Source: Thioalkalivibrio nitratireducens
GTDB lineage: Bacteria; Pseudomonadota; Gammaproteobacteria; Ectothiorhodospirales; Ectothiorhodospiraceae
Direction: 5' to 3'
Assembly: GCA_011390385.1 (NCBI GenBank)
Contig: JAABSN010000078.1
Location: 1 to 15,411 of the forward strand
Length of the DNA stretch: 15,411 bases
The translations under genes and the position numbers were made by a program. The stretch's first letter is position 1. Each line of letters begins with the position of its first letter. Shown in pieces: positions 8,301-15,225 of the stretch. The notes beneath the pieces are model-generated. The model saw only the letters and a list, made by a program, of their open reading frames with translations, made no database searches and was not told the DNA's origin.

Positions 8301-8987
8301 AAGTACAACCCGGCGCGCACCTGGACTCCGGAAAACGCGGTCGGCATCGGCGGCGCCTACATGTGTATCTACGGGATGGAGGGGCCGGGCGGCTACCAGT
8401 TCGTGGGCCGCACCCTGCCGATCTGGAATCGCTACAAGCGGACCCCTGAATTCGAGCAGCCGTGGCTGCTGCGCTTTTTCGACCAGATCCGTTTTTACGA
8501 AGTCTCCGAGCCGGAACTGCTTTCGATGCGCGAGGCTTTTCCGCATGGCGGACTGCGCCTGGAGATCGAGGAATCGCGTTTCTCGCTGGCCGGTTACAAC
8601 CGCTTCCTGAGCGAGAACCGCGAAAGCATCGAGGCCTTTCAACAATCTCAGCGTTACGCATTCGAGGCCGAGCGCCAGCGCTGGGTCGAGGCCGGTCAGG
8701 CCGATTACGTGGCGGAGCCCGACGCACCGATTGCGGGTTCCGATGATCTCGACCTGGCCGAAGGCGAGCAGGCGGTCTCGGGGCATGTGGCGGGCAGTCT
8801 GTGGGCGCTGGAGGTGAACGAGGGCGACCGCGTCGAGGCCGGACAGACACTGCTGGTGCTGGAATCGATGAAGATGGAGATCCCGTTGACCGCACGCGCC
8901 GCGGGCACCGTGGTCCGGGTGTTGTGCCGTGAAGGGGCCTCGGTGACGCCGGGCCAGGCATTGCTGGTGATCCGTGCCGAAGGCTGA
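5319..8987 (+). CDS. uca: Guanidine carboxylase (urea carboxylase family, biotin-dependent)
   Basis: 1222 aa multidomain biotin enzyme. The biotin carboxylase domain spans about residues 1-450, opening [17 protein letters not shown], with the ATP-grasp glycine loop GGGGIGM near 161-167 and [15 protein letters not shown] near 288-302. A carboxyltransferase domain of the AHS2 (KipA-like) type runs from about 460, starting [20 protein letters not shown], followed by an AHS1 (KipI-like) region around 817-1020. The biotin carrier domain is C-terminal, with the biotinyl lysine K1185 in ESMKME. It carboxylates its substrate with ATP and bicarbonate. Riboswitch and DUF1989 neighbours indicate guanidine, giving carboxyguanidine; urea may be a poor substrate. 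The frame is open from 5199, but upstream residues are Arg/Pro-rich and unlike the family, so ATG 5319 is chosen. There is no fused allophanate hydrolase, unlike yeast urea amidolyase. Confidence 0.92.
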   Translation: [1222 protein letters not shown]

Positions 8988-9010
8988 GTGGGGCGCCCCA
9001 CTCAGCCTTC
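8979..9010. terminator. Perfect 32-nt palindrome over the carboxylase stop codon
   Basis: GAAGGCTGAGTGGGGC (8979-8994) is followed directly by its exact reverse complement (8995-9010), giving 16-bp arms with no spacer. The carboxylase TGA (8985-8987) lies in the left arm. No T-run follows on either strand, so a standard intrinsic terminator is not proven. It could cause partial termination, protect the upstream mRNA, or be a dimeric protein site. The next gene starts 43 nt later. Confidence 0.55.
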
Positions 9011-9052
9011 CCCCGCGAAGCCGAGCGGCCGGGATTATCGAGTGAGGAAACG

Positions 9053-10876
9053 ATGATGCGTGACATGACGATCGAGGGCTTGCTGGACGGTTACCGCGCG
9101 GGGAGACACACGGTGCGCGAGGTGATTGCGGATGCGCTGGCCGAGATTCGCCGGGCGGATTCGCGGAACGTATGGATCACGGTGCTGGACGACGCGACGC
9201 TGGAGCCCTATCTCGCCGGGCTCGAAGGGATCGACCCGGCTGCGCTGCCGCTGTACGGCGTGCCGTTCGCGCTGAAAGACAACATCGACCTCTCGGGCGT
9301 GCCGACGACTGCGGGTTGCCCGGAGTATGCCTATGTACCCGAGTCCTCTGCTTTCGCGGTGCAGCGGCTGATCGACGCCGGAGCCGTGCCGCTGGGCAAG
9401 ACCAACCTGGACCAGTTCGCGACCGGGCTGGTCGGAGCCCGCTCGCCCTATGGTGCCTGCAGGAACGCGTTCAATCCCGAATATGTGTCCGGCGGTTCCA
9501 GTTCGGGTTCCGCGGTGGCGGTTGCGCTCGGGCAGGTCGGTTTCGCATTGGGGACCGATACCGCCGGTTCCGGCCGGGTTCCCGCCGCATTCAACAATCT
9601 GGTGGGTCTGAAACCGACGAGAGGGTTGCTCAGCGCTGACGGTGTCGTGCCGGCCTGTCGGACGCTGGACACCCTGTCGATCTTCGCATTGTCGGTGCCG
9701 GACGCGGCAAGGGTGCTGGACGCAGTGGCCGTTTACGATCCCGACGATCCCTATGCCCGATCGGACCAGGCGCCATCGCTCGGTCTGGCCGGTATTCCCG
9801 AAACCGGTTTTCGCTTCGGCGTTCCTGCTGCCGGGCAGCTCGAGTTCTTCGGTGATCGCGAGTACGAGGCTGAATTTCTCGCGAGCGTGGAACGGGTCGA
9901 GGCGCTGGGCGGCGAGCGGGTCGAAGTCGATTTCGAGCCCTTTCTCGCGGCTGCGCGTCTGCTTTACGAGGGCCCGTGGGTCGCCGAGCGCTATGCGGCC
10001 ATCCGCGGATTCCTGGATGCTCGGCCCGACGCCCTGTTTCCCGTGACACGGGAGATCATTGCCGGTGGACGCATGCCCCTTGCGGTCGATGCCTTCGACG
10101 CGCAATACCGCCTGCAGGCGCTGCGCCGCCGTACCGAGGTCGTCTGGAACACGGTGGACCTGATGCTGACACCGACCACCGGAACGATTCCCGCGATCGC
10201 CGACGTGGAAGCAGAACCGGTGCAGGTAAACAGCGATCTCGGTTATTACACCAATTTCATGAACCTTCTGGACCTCTGTGCGGTGGCAGTGCCTGCGGGC
10301 TTTCGTGCGGACGGCCTGCCGTTCGGCGTTACGCTGTTCGCGCCAGCCTTCCGCGATCGCGACCTGCTCCCGATCGCTGACCGACTGCACCGGGCGGCGG
10401 ATCTACCCATCGGGGCGACGGGACTGCGGTTGCCGAAACCGGGCGCACAGTCTTGCGCATCGCCGCACTCGATCATGGTCGCTGTGTGCGGTGCGCATAT
10501 GTCGGGGTTGCCATTGAACCACCAGTTGACCGACCGTGGCGCCCGCTTCCTCCGGACCACCAGCACGGCTCCCGAATACCGATTCTACGCCCTGTCCGGC
10601 GGCCCGCCGGAGCGTCCCGGGTTGGTACGCGTGCGTTCCGGTGGGGCATCGGTCGAAGTCGAGGTCTGGGCCGTTCCTGCGGACCGGTTCGGGTCCTTCG
10701 TCGCAGGCATTCCCTCGCCACTGGGGATTGGTCGAGTGCGACTGGCGGACGGAAGCGAAGCAGCGGGCTTCCTCTGCGAGAGCGTCGCGGTGGAGGGCGC
10801 CACGGACGTCACGGATCACGCTTCCTGGCGGAAGTATCTGGCCGAGAGACAAGAACAACGCCATCGCGGGGGTTGA
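9053..10876 (+). CDS. atzF: Allophanate hydrolase
   Basis: 607 aa amidase-signature enzyme that hydrolyses allophanate to ammonia and CO2, the last step of the pathway. The Ser-cisSer-Lys triad is complete: K75 in ALKDNI, cis-Ser S149 in GGSSSGSA, and nucleophile S173 in DTAGSGR. The spacings (24 and 98 residues) equal those I recall for Pseudomonas AtzF (K91, S165, S189). After about residue 470 there is the family's separate C-terminal domain, with LPLNHQL, YRFYAL and LGIGRVRLADG, so this is a full-length two-domain enzyme. Ribosome site GTGAGGAAA (9042-9050) precedes ATG 9053; ATG 9056 or 9062 are equally possible starts. It follows the carboxylase by 65 nt and closes the operon. Just after it, GGGCC/GGCCC near 10887-10906 may form a weak hairpin. 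Confidence 0.95.
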   Translation: MMRDMTIEGLLDGYRAGRHTVREVIADALAEIRRADSRNVWITVLDDATLEPYLAGLEGIDPAALPLYGVPFALKDNIDLSGVPTTAGCPEYAYVPESSAFAVQRLIDAGAVPLGKTNLDQFATGLVGARSPYGACRNAFNPEYVSGGSSSGSAVAVALGQVGFALGTDTAGSGRVPAAFNNLVGLKPTRGLLSADGVVPACRTLDTLSIFALSVPDAARVLDAVAVYDPDDPYARSDQAPSLGLAGIPETGFRFGVPAAGQLEFFGDREYEAEFLASVERVEALGGERVEVDFEPFLAAARLLYEGPWVAERYAAIRGFLDARPDALFPVTREIIAGGRMPLAVDAFDAQYRLQALRRRTEVVWNTVDLMLTPTTGTIPAIADVEAEPVQVNSDLGYYTNFMNLLDLCAVAVPAGFRADGLPFGVTLFAPAFRDRDLLPIADRLHRAADLPIGATGLRLPKPGAQSCASPHSIMVAVCGAHMSGLPLNHQLTDRGARFLRTTSTAPEYRFYALSGGPPERPGLVRVRSGGASVEVEVWAVPADRFGSFVAGIPSPLGIGRVRLADGSEAAGFLCESVAVEGATDVTDHASWRKYLAERQEQRHRGG

Positions 10877-11082
10877 GCGCTCTACTGGGCCCGTCGGATG
10901 GCCCGGTATGAAACAGGGAAGTGAGGGGATCAGTTGATCGAGCGCCGGCGGTTGCGGCTTCATCGTGCGCTCGCCACAGGCTGCCGCGTTCGCAAAAAGG
11001 CCTGACCAACCGCCGTACCGGTAACCGGATTGAAATGATTTCCTGCAATGCTTCGCATTTCCACTGCTTGCGGACTCTCCGT

Positions 11083-11613
11083 ATGGATATCGCCATTGCC
11101 ATTGTCGCTGGAGTCACAGCTCTGTTTCTCCTGAACCTGCTCAGCTACCGGATACTGAAGCCTCGCATTATCCGGGAGCGCCAGAATTGGGATTTGAATA
11201 TCTGCTGCGGCGATACCGACGGCGGTGGCGTGAATGCGGACATCGTGGCGCAGGATGTGGCGAACTTCGTGCTGATACCGGATATTTACCGACTACCGTT
11301 CAAGGATGGCGAGTTTGAGCATGTGCTCTGCTCGCACACCATCGAACACGTTGATGACCCGGACGCTTTCTGGGCGGAACTGAACCGCGTTGGCAAGGAC
11401 GTCACTCTGGTCCTGCCTCCATTGTGGGATCTCGCCGCCGCGCTCAATATTTTCGAGCACAAATGGATCTTCCTGTCATGGCGCAAACGGCATCATGCGC
11501 TGCCGCGCCATTTCGAATTGCCCTGGGCACAGCGTTACCAGAAGCGTTTCGGGCAAGTCGTTGCGAACAGCATGATGCAGCGCTTGCGCGAGCTGGCAGC
11601 ATCGCGTACCTGA
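11083..11613 (+). CDS. Membrane-anchored class I methyltransferase-like protein
   Basis: About 176 aa if started at ATG 11083. One N-terminal membrane helix (residues 2-24, IAIAIVAGVTALFLLNLL) is followed by a short Rossmann-type methyltransferase fold: motif I-like WDLNICCGD, then DIYRLPFKDGEFEHVLCSHTIEHVDDP, the usual Methyltransf_11 post-I region, and VTLVLPP. The glycine loop is odd, with CCG where GCG/GTG is usual. The frame is open to 10921, but those residues are not protein-like; ATG 11035 is another possible start and no good ribosome site decides. It has lower GC and a different codon style from the operon before it, so it is probably a separate unit. Substrate and pathway are unknown. 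From 10877 to 11082 I see no other gene. Confidence 0.6.
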   Translation: MDIAIAIVAGVTALFLLNLLSYRILKPRIIRERQNWDLNICCGDTDGGGVNADIVAQDVANFVLIPDIYRLPFKDGEFEHVLCSHTIEHVDDPDAFWAELNRVGKDVTLVLPPLWDLAAALNIFEHKWIFLSWRKRHHALPRHFELPWAQRYQKRFGQVVANSMMQRLRELAASRT

Positions 11614-11633
11614 ACGGCCGTACCCGCCAGGGC

Positions 11634-12300
11634 CTATCGTCGCCGAAGGAATCGGTTTTCCCAGCAACTGATCGTTGCCAGGCCCGCGGCGCGGACATTC
11701 AGTGCCAGCCAGCCCGACGAAGCCGTTCACGATCGCGTGCGCCGGCACACCAGAAAGGTCATCGGGTTGCCACGGTTCGAGCCAGTCCACCATGCGCTCG
11801 ACCGTGTATTCGTCGGTCACGGCACTGATCTCGAACACGACCACCAGCACCAGCGCGAACACGGCCAGGGTATCGACAAAGCTCCAGCGGGGATGCAGGA
11901 ACAACTCGTCGCCCCAGCGTTGCCAGCGCGGCTGTGTGTTGTTGTCACCCGGCCGAGTCACCGCCTCGTAGAGCAGCGCGGCGTGATGATGGCGGTCGGC
12001 GCGAATCTCGTCTCCGAGGGTCGCGGCAGGGCTTTCGCGGCTACGCTGCACGCGGCGAGCAATTCAGCGAACCGCGCGAGGAAATGGCTGCGCAGTTCCT
12101 GGTACAAGTCCGTCGGTCTCCGCGAGCTGGAGTATTAGTAACGGCGTTGGCACTTGGAACGACTCTGTGATTTCCGGATCTTCCGCGATCGCGACGATGT
12201 GCGGGGAATACCCCGCGGTGTCAGAGTAGTTGGGTCTGCCGTAGCGCGCGGGTAGGATGACCGAATCGCCCCGGGAATTGCGTGGGCTGGTTGGTTTAAG
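11634..12300 (-). pseudogene. Frameshifted remnant of an unknown membrane protein gene
   Basis: Coding-like sequence runs right to left in four pieces in shifting frames: 12300-12112 (ending LLILQLAETD), about 12107-12051 (LYQELRSHFLARFAELLAA), about 12048-11713 (SRESPAATL ... AIVNGFVG) and 11711-11634 (WLALNVRAAGLATISCWENR, then RFLRRR and stop). Each piece has strong GC at third positions and reads as ordinary protein, unlike the other frames. The third piece contains a clear membrane helix, VDTLAVFALVLVVVFEI. Three single-step frame changes separate the pieces. No start codon lies in the first piece; its frame continues past a TGA at 12301-12303 into more protein-like sequence. I do not recognise the family. 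Decay is likelier than assembly error because intact genes flank it, but errors cannot be excluded. Confidence 0.55.
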
Positions 12301-12403
12301 TCACGCGGCCATTGCCGACGTACTGGCGAGTTGCCGGTAGTAGTTTGCCTCGGCTTCCGCAGGGGGGATAACGCGAGCCCGCTGACAAATGAGGAGATGA
12401 TTG

Positions 12404-12847
12404 ATGTCGAGACGACGAAAGCTGTTCCTGGCCGCCAGTCTGGCTGCGCTGGCCTACGGTGCCATGGTGCACGCGGCCGAGCCGGAGATCACCGTTTACA
12501 AGAGCCCCACCTGTGGCTGCTGCACGAAATGGGTGGACCACTTGGAGGAGAGCGGGCTCGAGGTCGAGAGTGTCGATGTGCGCGATCTCAACCGCATCAA
12601 GGCCATGGCGGGGGTGAGTCCGGAACTCGCCTCCTGCCACACGGCCATTGTGGACGGCTACGTGATCGAAGGGCACGTCCCTGCCGATGACATCAGACGA
12701 CTGCTGACGGAGCGGCCAGAGGTCAGGGGGTTGACGGTGCCAGGCATGCCCCATGGTTCGCCAGGCATGGAGACGGGGCGCGAAGATCCCTACCAGGTAC
12801 TGACCTTCGATGCCGAGGGCAATACGCGAGTGTTCGCTCGTTACTGA
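12404..12847 (+). CDS. Secreted DUF411 metal-binding-type protein
   Basis: 147 aa DUF411 family protein, often found in copper resistance clusters. Residues 1-25 form a Sec signal peptide (MSRRRKLFLAASLAALAYG...HAAE). The mature part starts with a thioredoxin-like strand and the cysteine motif SPTCGCCTKW (about 33-42), followed by HLEESGLEVESVDV. It has a further SCHTAIVDGYVIEGHVPADDI block and the C-terminal VPGMPHGSPGME typical of the family. The Cys and Met residues are candidate metal ligands. GAGGAG (12391-12396) places the start at ATG 12404; a TTG at 12401 is less likely. Neighbouring copZ-like remnant and multicopper oxidase support a periplasmic copper role. The biochemical function of DUF411 is not firmly established, to my knowledge. 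Confidence 0.85.
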   Translation: MSRRRKLFLAASLAALAYGAMVHAAEPEITVYKSPTCGCCTKWVDHLEESGLEVESVDVRDLNRIKAMAGVSPELASCHTAIVDGYVIEGHVPADDIRRLLTERPEVRGLTVPGMPHGSPGMETGREDPYQVLTFDAEGNTRVFARY

Positions 12848-12860
12848 CGGGGTTTTACAC

Positions 12861-12907
12861 CCCATCGCCGCACGTGAATCCGGGACAGATTCGCATGCGG
12901 CGGTGGG
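12861..12907. terminator. Large 20-bp stem-loop between convergent genes
   Basis: The arm at 12861-12880 pairs with 12888-12907 around a 7-nt loop (CGGGACA), with one C-A mismatch and two G-T pairs. It begins 13 bp after the DUF411 stop and 39 bp beyond the 3' end of the opposing copZ-like pseudogene. A smaller GGGGT/ACCCC hairpin stands just before it (about 12849-12863). There is no clear T-run. It may serve as a bidirectional terminator or be a dispersed palindromic repeat. Confidence 0.5.
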
Positions 12908-12945
12908 CAGCAGTCAGCCCGCATAAACGGTCCGGCGCGCTCTTT

Positions 12946-13146
12946 TCAGAGGGTCTCTGCCTCGTACCTTTCTTCCTTGATCGTAGCGAGCAGGGCCGCC
13001 GTATCTGCGTTTCACGTAACCACGGCCTGTTGGTTCTAGAGGTTGACGTCGGCCGATTCGACGCCCGGCACCTTTTGCAACGCTTGGGTCACGGCGGTAA
13101 CGCAGTGCATGCATGTCATGCCGGTCATTCGGATTCGCGTCTCCAC
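12946..13146 (-). pseudogene. copZ: copZ-like copper chaperone (HMA domain), two in-frame stops
   Basis: A complete 66-codon heavy-metal-associated domain gene is readable in one frame. It starts at GTG 13146, preceded by GGGAGA with 6-nt spacing, and ends at TGA 12946-12948. It shows the metal site MTGMTCMHC (CxxC), then VTQALQKVPGVESADVNL, NQQAVVT, and NADTAALLATIKEERYEAETL in the rest. Two stops interrupt it: TAG at 13036-13038, where the family usually has Glu (GAG), and TGA at 13012-13014, where Gly (GGA) is usual. Each is one base change away. The intact copy would bind Cu(I) in the cytoplasm. The first 36 residues keep the CxxC, so a short truncated product is conceivable. An automatic caller may extend the open part back to 13284, joining it to the regulator remnant. 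Confidence 0.8.
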
Positions 13147-13188
13147 CGCCGTTCTCCCATGTTTTCCAGGTAGCAGGGAAGATTTCGC

Positions 13189-13290
13189 ACCCACGCGATC
13201 GGCCACCAGACCCAACGAGTAGTCGGTTTCACTGAGGCCTTTCCTGAGTTCGCTGCCCGTCTCCCGCGCGCCTTCGACGCTCAAAACCTT
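13189..13290 (-). pseudogene. Remnant of CopR/CusR-type response regulator N terminus
   Basis: On the - strand, about 34 codons read KVLSVEGARETGSELRKG followed by LSETDYSLGLVADRVG. This matches residue by residue the start of heavy-metal response regulators, whose usual pattern is KVLVVEDE-KTGEYLRKGL, then SE-GY-VDL-ADGVDG. The acidic DE pair that helps bind magnesium is replaced by GA, and the rest of the receiver and DNA-binding domain is missing. No ATG precedes it. It sits in the same frame as, and about 43 bp upstream of, the copZ-like pseudogene. It is a fragment, probably left by deletion or recombination; it cannot work as a regulator. Confidence 0.6.
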
Positions 13291-13443
13291 GTTGCATGCC
13301 TCCCATCCCGGGTTGATCGCCAGATTGCCATACCAGCCGCTACTGGTTCAGATTGCAGGGTAGTCATCTCGCGGTCAGGTCCAGGACAGGCAACTGGACT
13401 ATGGTTGAGGCCAGCTTCTGTAGCCACGTTTGGAGAAATCGAA
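13291..13443. other. Intergenic region before the multicopper oxidase
   Basis: No gene is supported here. I looked for a CueR/MerR-type spaced dyad and for a CopR box of direct repeats and saw no convincing match. The only clear signal is GGAGAA at 13432-13437, the ribosome site of the following oxidase. Confidence 0.4.
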
Positions 13444-14952
13444 ATGGATCGACGTTATTTTCTCAAGGGCAGCCTTGCTGCTGCCACCACAGCAGCCGTT
13501 AGTGTTGCAACGATGAGGGCGGCCTGGGCGCGCACGAGTGCTCGTCCGGCCCTACCGATGCCCAGCCTGCTCGATCTGACGCAAAGTGGCCGTCTTGACC
13601 TGGTGGCACAACAAGGCACGCATCGCTTTGGTCAAGACAGCCAGCCCTCCTCGACCTTTGGCTACAATCAATCCTATCTGGGGCCGATCGTGCGCGCCAA
13701 TCAAGGGCAGGAGATTGCGGCTCGAGTGCGAAACGATCTCCCGGAACCGCTCGCCACCCATTGGCATGGATTGCTTGTCCCCGGCGAAGTGGACGGTGGC
13801 CCGCATCTCGCGATCGATCCGGGCGAAGCATGGAAGCCCGTCCTGTTCATCGACCAACCGCCAGCAACCGCATGGTTTCATGCCCATACCCATCCAAATA
13901 CGGCCAGACAGGTTTATTCCGGGCTGGCCGGTGTTTTCCAGATCAGCGATGGACAAGACGGCGAGCGGGGCCTGCCGCACGAACACGGGGTCGACGATCT
14001 CACTCTGGTCTTGCAGGACCGGCGTTTTGATGATTTCGGGCGCCTTTCCTACCGCCTGGGCATGTTTGACCGGATGCAAGGTTTCCGTGGAGATCACATC
14101 GTGGTGAACGGCGCCCCGAACCCGCGAACCAGTATCCCCCGTTCGATCGTTCGACTTCGGCTTTTGAACGGCTCTAACGCCCGCATTTATCACCTTCGCT
14201 TCGATGATGGCCGACCGATGCATGTCATGGCCTCCGATTCCGGCTACTGGCCAGAACCGGTCCCAACCAACGAGCTGCGTATGGCCCCCGGCGAACGTTT
14301 CGAGGTGCTGGTTGACTTCAGTGACGGGGGTGACGTCAGCCTGCTGACTGGCCCCGATCAAAACCGGGGAGGCCCGGGCATGATGGGCATGATGGGCAAC
14401 ATGCGCTCATTCATTACGGGTCTCGTAGACGACGATCTGCCGATTCTTTCCTTTCATCCCGAGGGCCGCAAGGGTGCCATCGATCGCATGCCCGAGAAGA
14501 TCGATGACGATCTCGATCAGCTTCCAACGAATTTCGCTCGCAAGCGAGAATTTTCTCTGGACATGATGCTCGGTGGCATGCCGATGGGGCGAGGCATGAT
14601 GGGCGGAGACGGTGCTGGCCCAGCCATGGGAATCAACGGCCGGCCGTTCGACATGCGGCACATCAACGAGCAGGTATCTCTCGGCACCACTGAGCAATGG
14701 GTCATCGAGAGTGACATGCTCATGCACCCGTTCCATATCCATGGTGTGCGATTCCGGGTCCTGGCCGACGAGACCGGGCAAGCTCCGCGCCTGGAAAACC
14801 GTGGCTACAAGGACACCGTGCTCGTTGATGGTCGTGCCGAGGTCGCCGTGGAATTCACGCAGCCGGCCGCCCCGGAGACGCCGTTCATGTACCACTGTCA
14901 CATCCTCGAGCACGAAGATGCCGGGATGATGGGTCAATTCGGAGTTTCCTGA
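13444..14952 (+). CDS. Tat-exported multicopper oxidase (CueO-like)
   Basis: 502 aa multicopper oxidase. A Tat signal opens the protein (DRRYFLKGSLAAATTAA), with likely cleavage after RAAWA. All copper-binding motifs are intact: HWH at residues 106-108, HAH at 146-148, HPFHIH at 428-433 and HCHILEHEDAGM at 484-495, giving T1 ligands H428, C485, H490 and axial M495. Two methionine-rich loops, about 309-323 (GPGMMGMMGNM) and 373-404 (MMLGGMPMGRGMMGG), resemble the CueO segment that binds Cu(I). Likely role: periplasmic oxidation of Cu(I) to Cu(II) with reduction of oxygen, as copper detoxification. GGAGAA lies 6 nt before ATG 13444; the frame extends to 13405 but would displace the Tat motif. 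The gene stands alone on this strand, next to decayed copper genes. Confidence 0.92.
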   Translation: MDRRYFLKGSLAAATTAAVSVATMRAAWARTSARPALPMPSLLDLTQSGRLDLVAQQGTHRFGQDSQPSSTFGYNQSYLGPIVRANQGQEIAARVRNDLPEPLATHWHGLLVPGEVDGGPHLAIDPGEAWKPVLFIDQPPATAWFHAHTHPNTARQVYSGLAGVFQISDGQDGERGLPHEHGVDDLTLVLQDRRFDDFGRLSYRLGMFDRMQGFRGDHIVVNGAPNPRTSIPRSIVRLRLLNGSNARIYHLRFDDGRPMHVMASDSGYWPEPVPTNELRMAPGERFEVLVDFSDGGDVSLLTGPDQNRGGPGMMGMMGNMRSFITGLVDDDLPILSFHPEGRKGAIDRMPEKIDDDLDQLPTNFARKREFSLDMMLGGMPMGRGMMGGDGAGPAMGINGRPFDMRHINEQVSLGTTEQWVIESDMLMHPFHIHGVRFRVLADETGQAPRLENRGYKDTVLVDGRAEVAVEFTQPAAPETPFMYHCHILEHEDAGMMGQFGVS

Positions 14953-14967
14953 TCTGGGGGCGGGGGT

Positions 14968-15177
14968 TCACCAAGGCGCGAGCAAAAGCGCTGCAGCCAG
15001 TGGACAAGCGACGGTCAGCTGCGCCAGGTCACAGCCACGGAACTTGCTGTAGATCGCCAGGTTGAACAGGGCAAGTTCCGTGATCCTGCCGGCCATCTCC
15101 CATCGGGTGCGCAGGACCCGGATCTCTCTGAGCTTCAGCGGGGCCTCAAAAGATGGTTGGTCGATTTCCTGATGCAC
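14968..15177 (-). pseudogene. Tyrosine recombinase/integrase remnant
   Basis: From GTG 15177 leftwards the - strand reads QPSFEAPLKLREIRVLRTRW, then EMAGRITELALFNLAIYSKF and RGCDLAQLTV. This matches the N-terminal half of the short (about 200 aa) tyrosine integrases with the pattern LKP-EIWAIR, RDLALFNLAIDSKLRGCDLV-L-V. The conserved arginine of the RGCDL motif, the first catalytic residue of the family, is present. Similarity ends near 15010; the frame then closes at 14968 after unrelated residues, so the catalytic C-terminal half (H-x-x-R and Tyr) is gone. It indicates past insertion or rearrangement beside the copper genes. Confidence 0.72.
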
Positions 15178-15225
15178 CGGCCCGCCGCGATCCACGCCTT
15201 GCAGCCCAGGGCGAGGCACCCGGGA

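Noticed and set aside
12946..13146. Recoding of UGA as Gly or another sense codon, suggested by TGA at an expected Gly position
   Set aside because: TAG also interrupts the same gene, and several intact genes here end normally in TGA, so a variant code does not fit.
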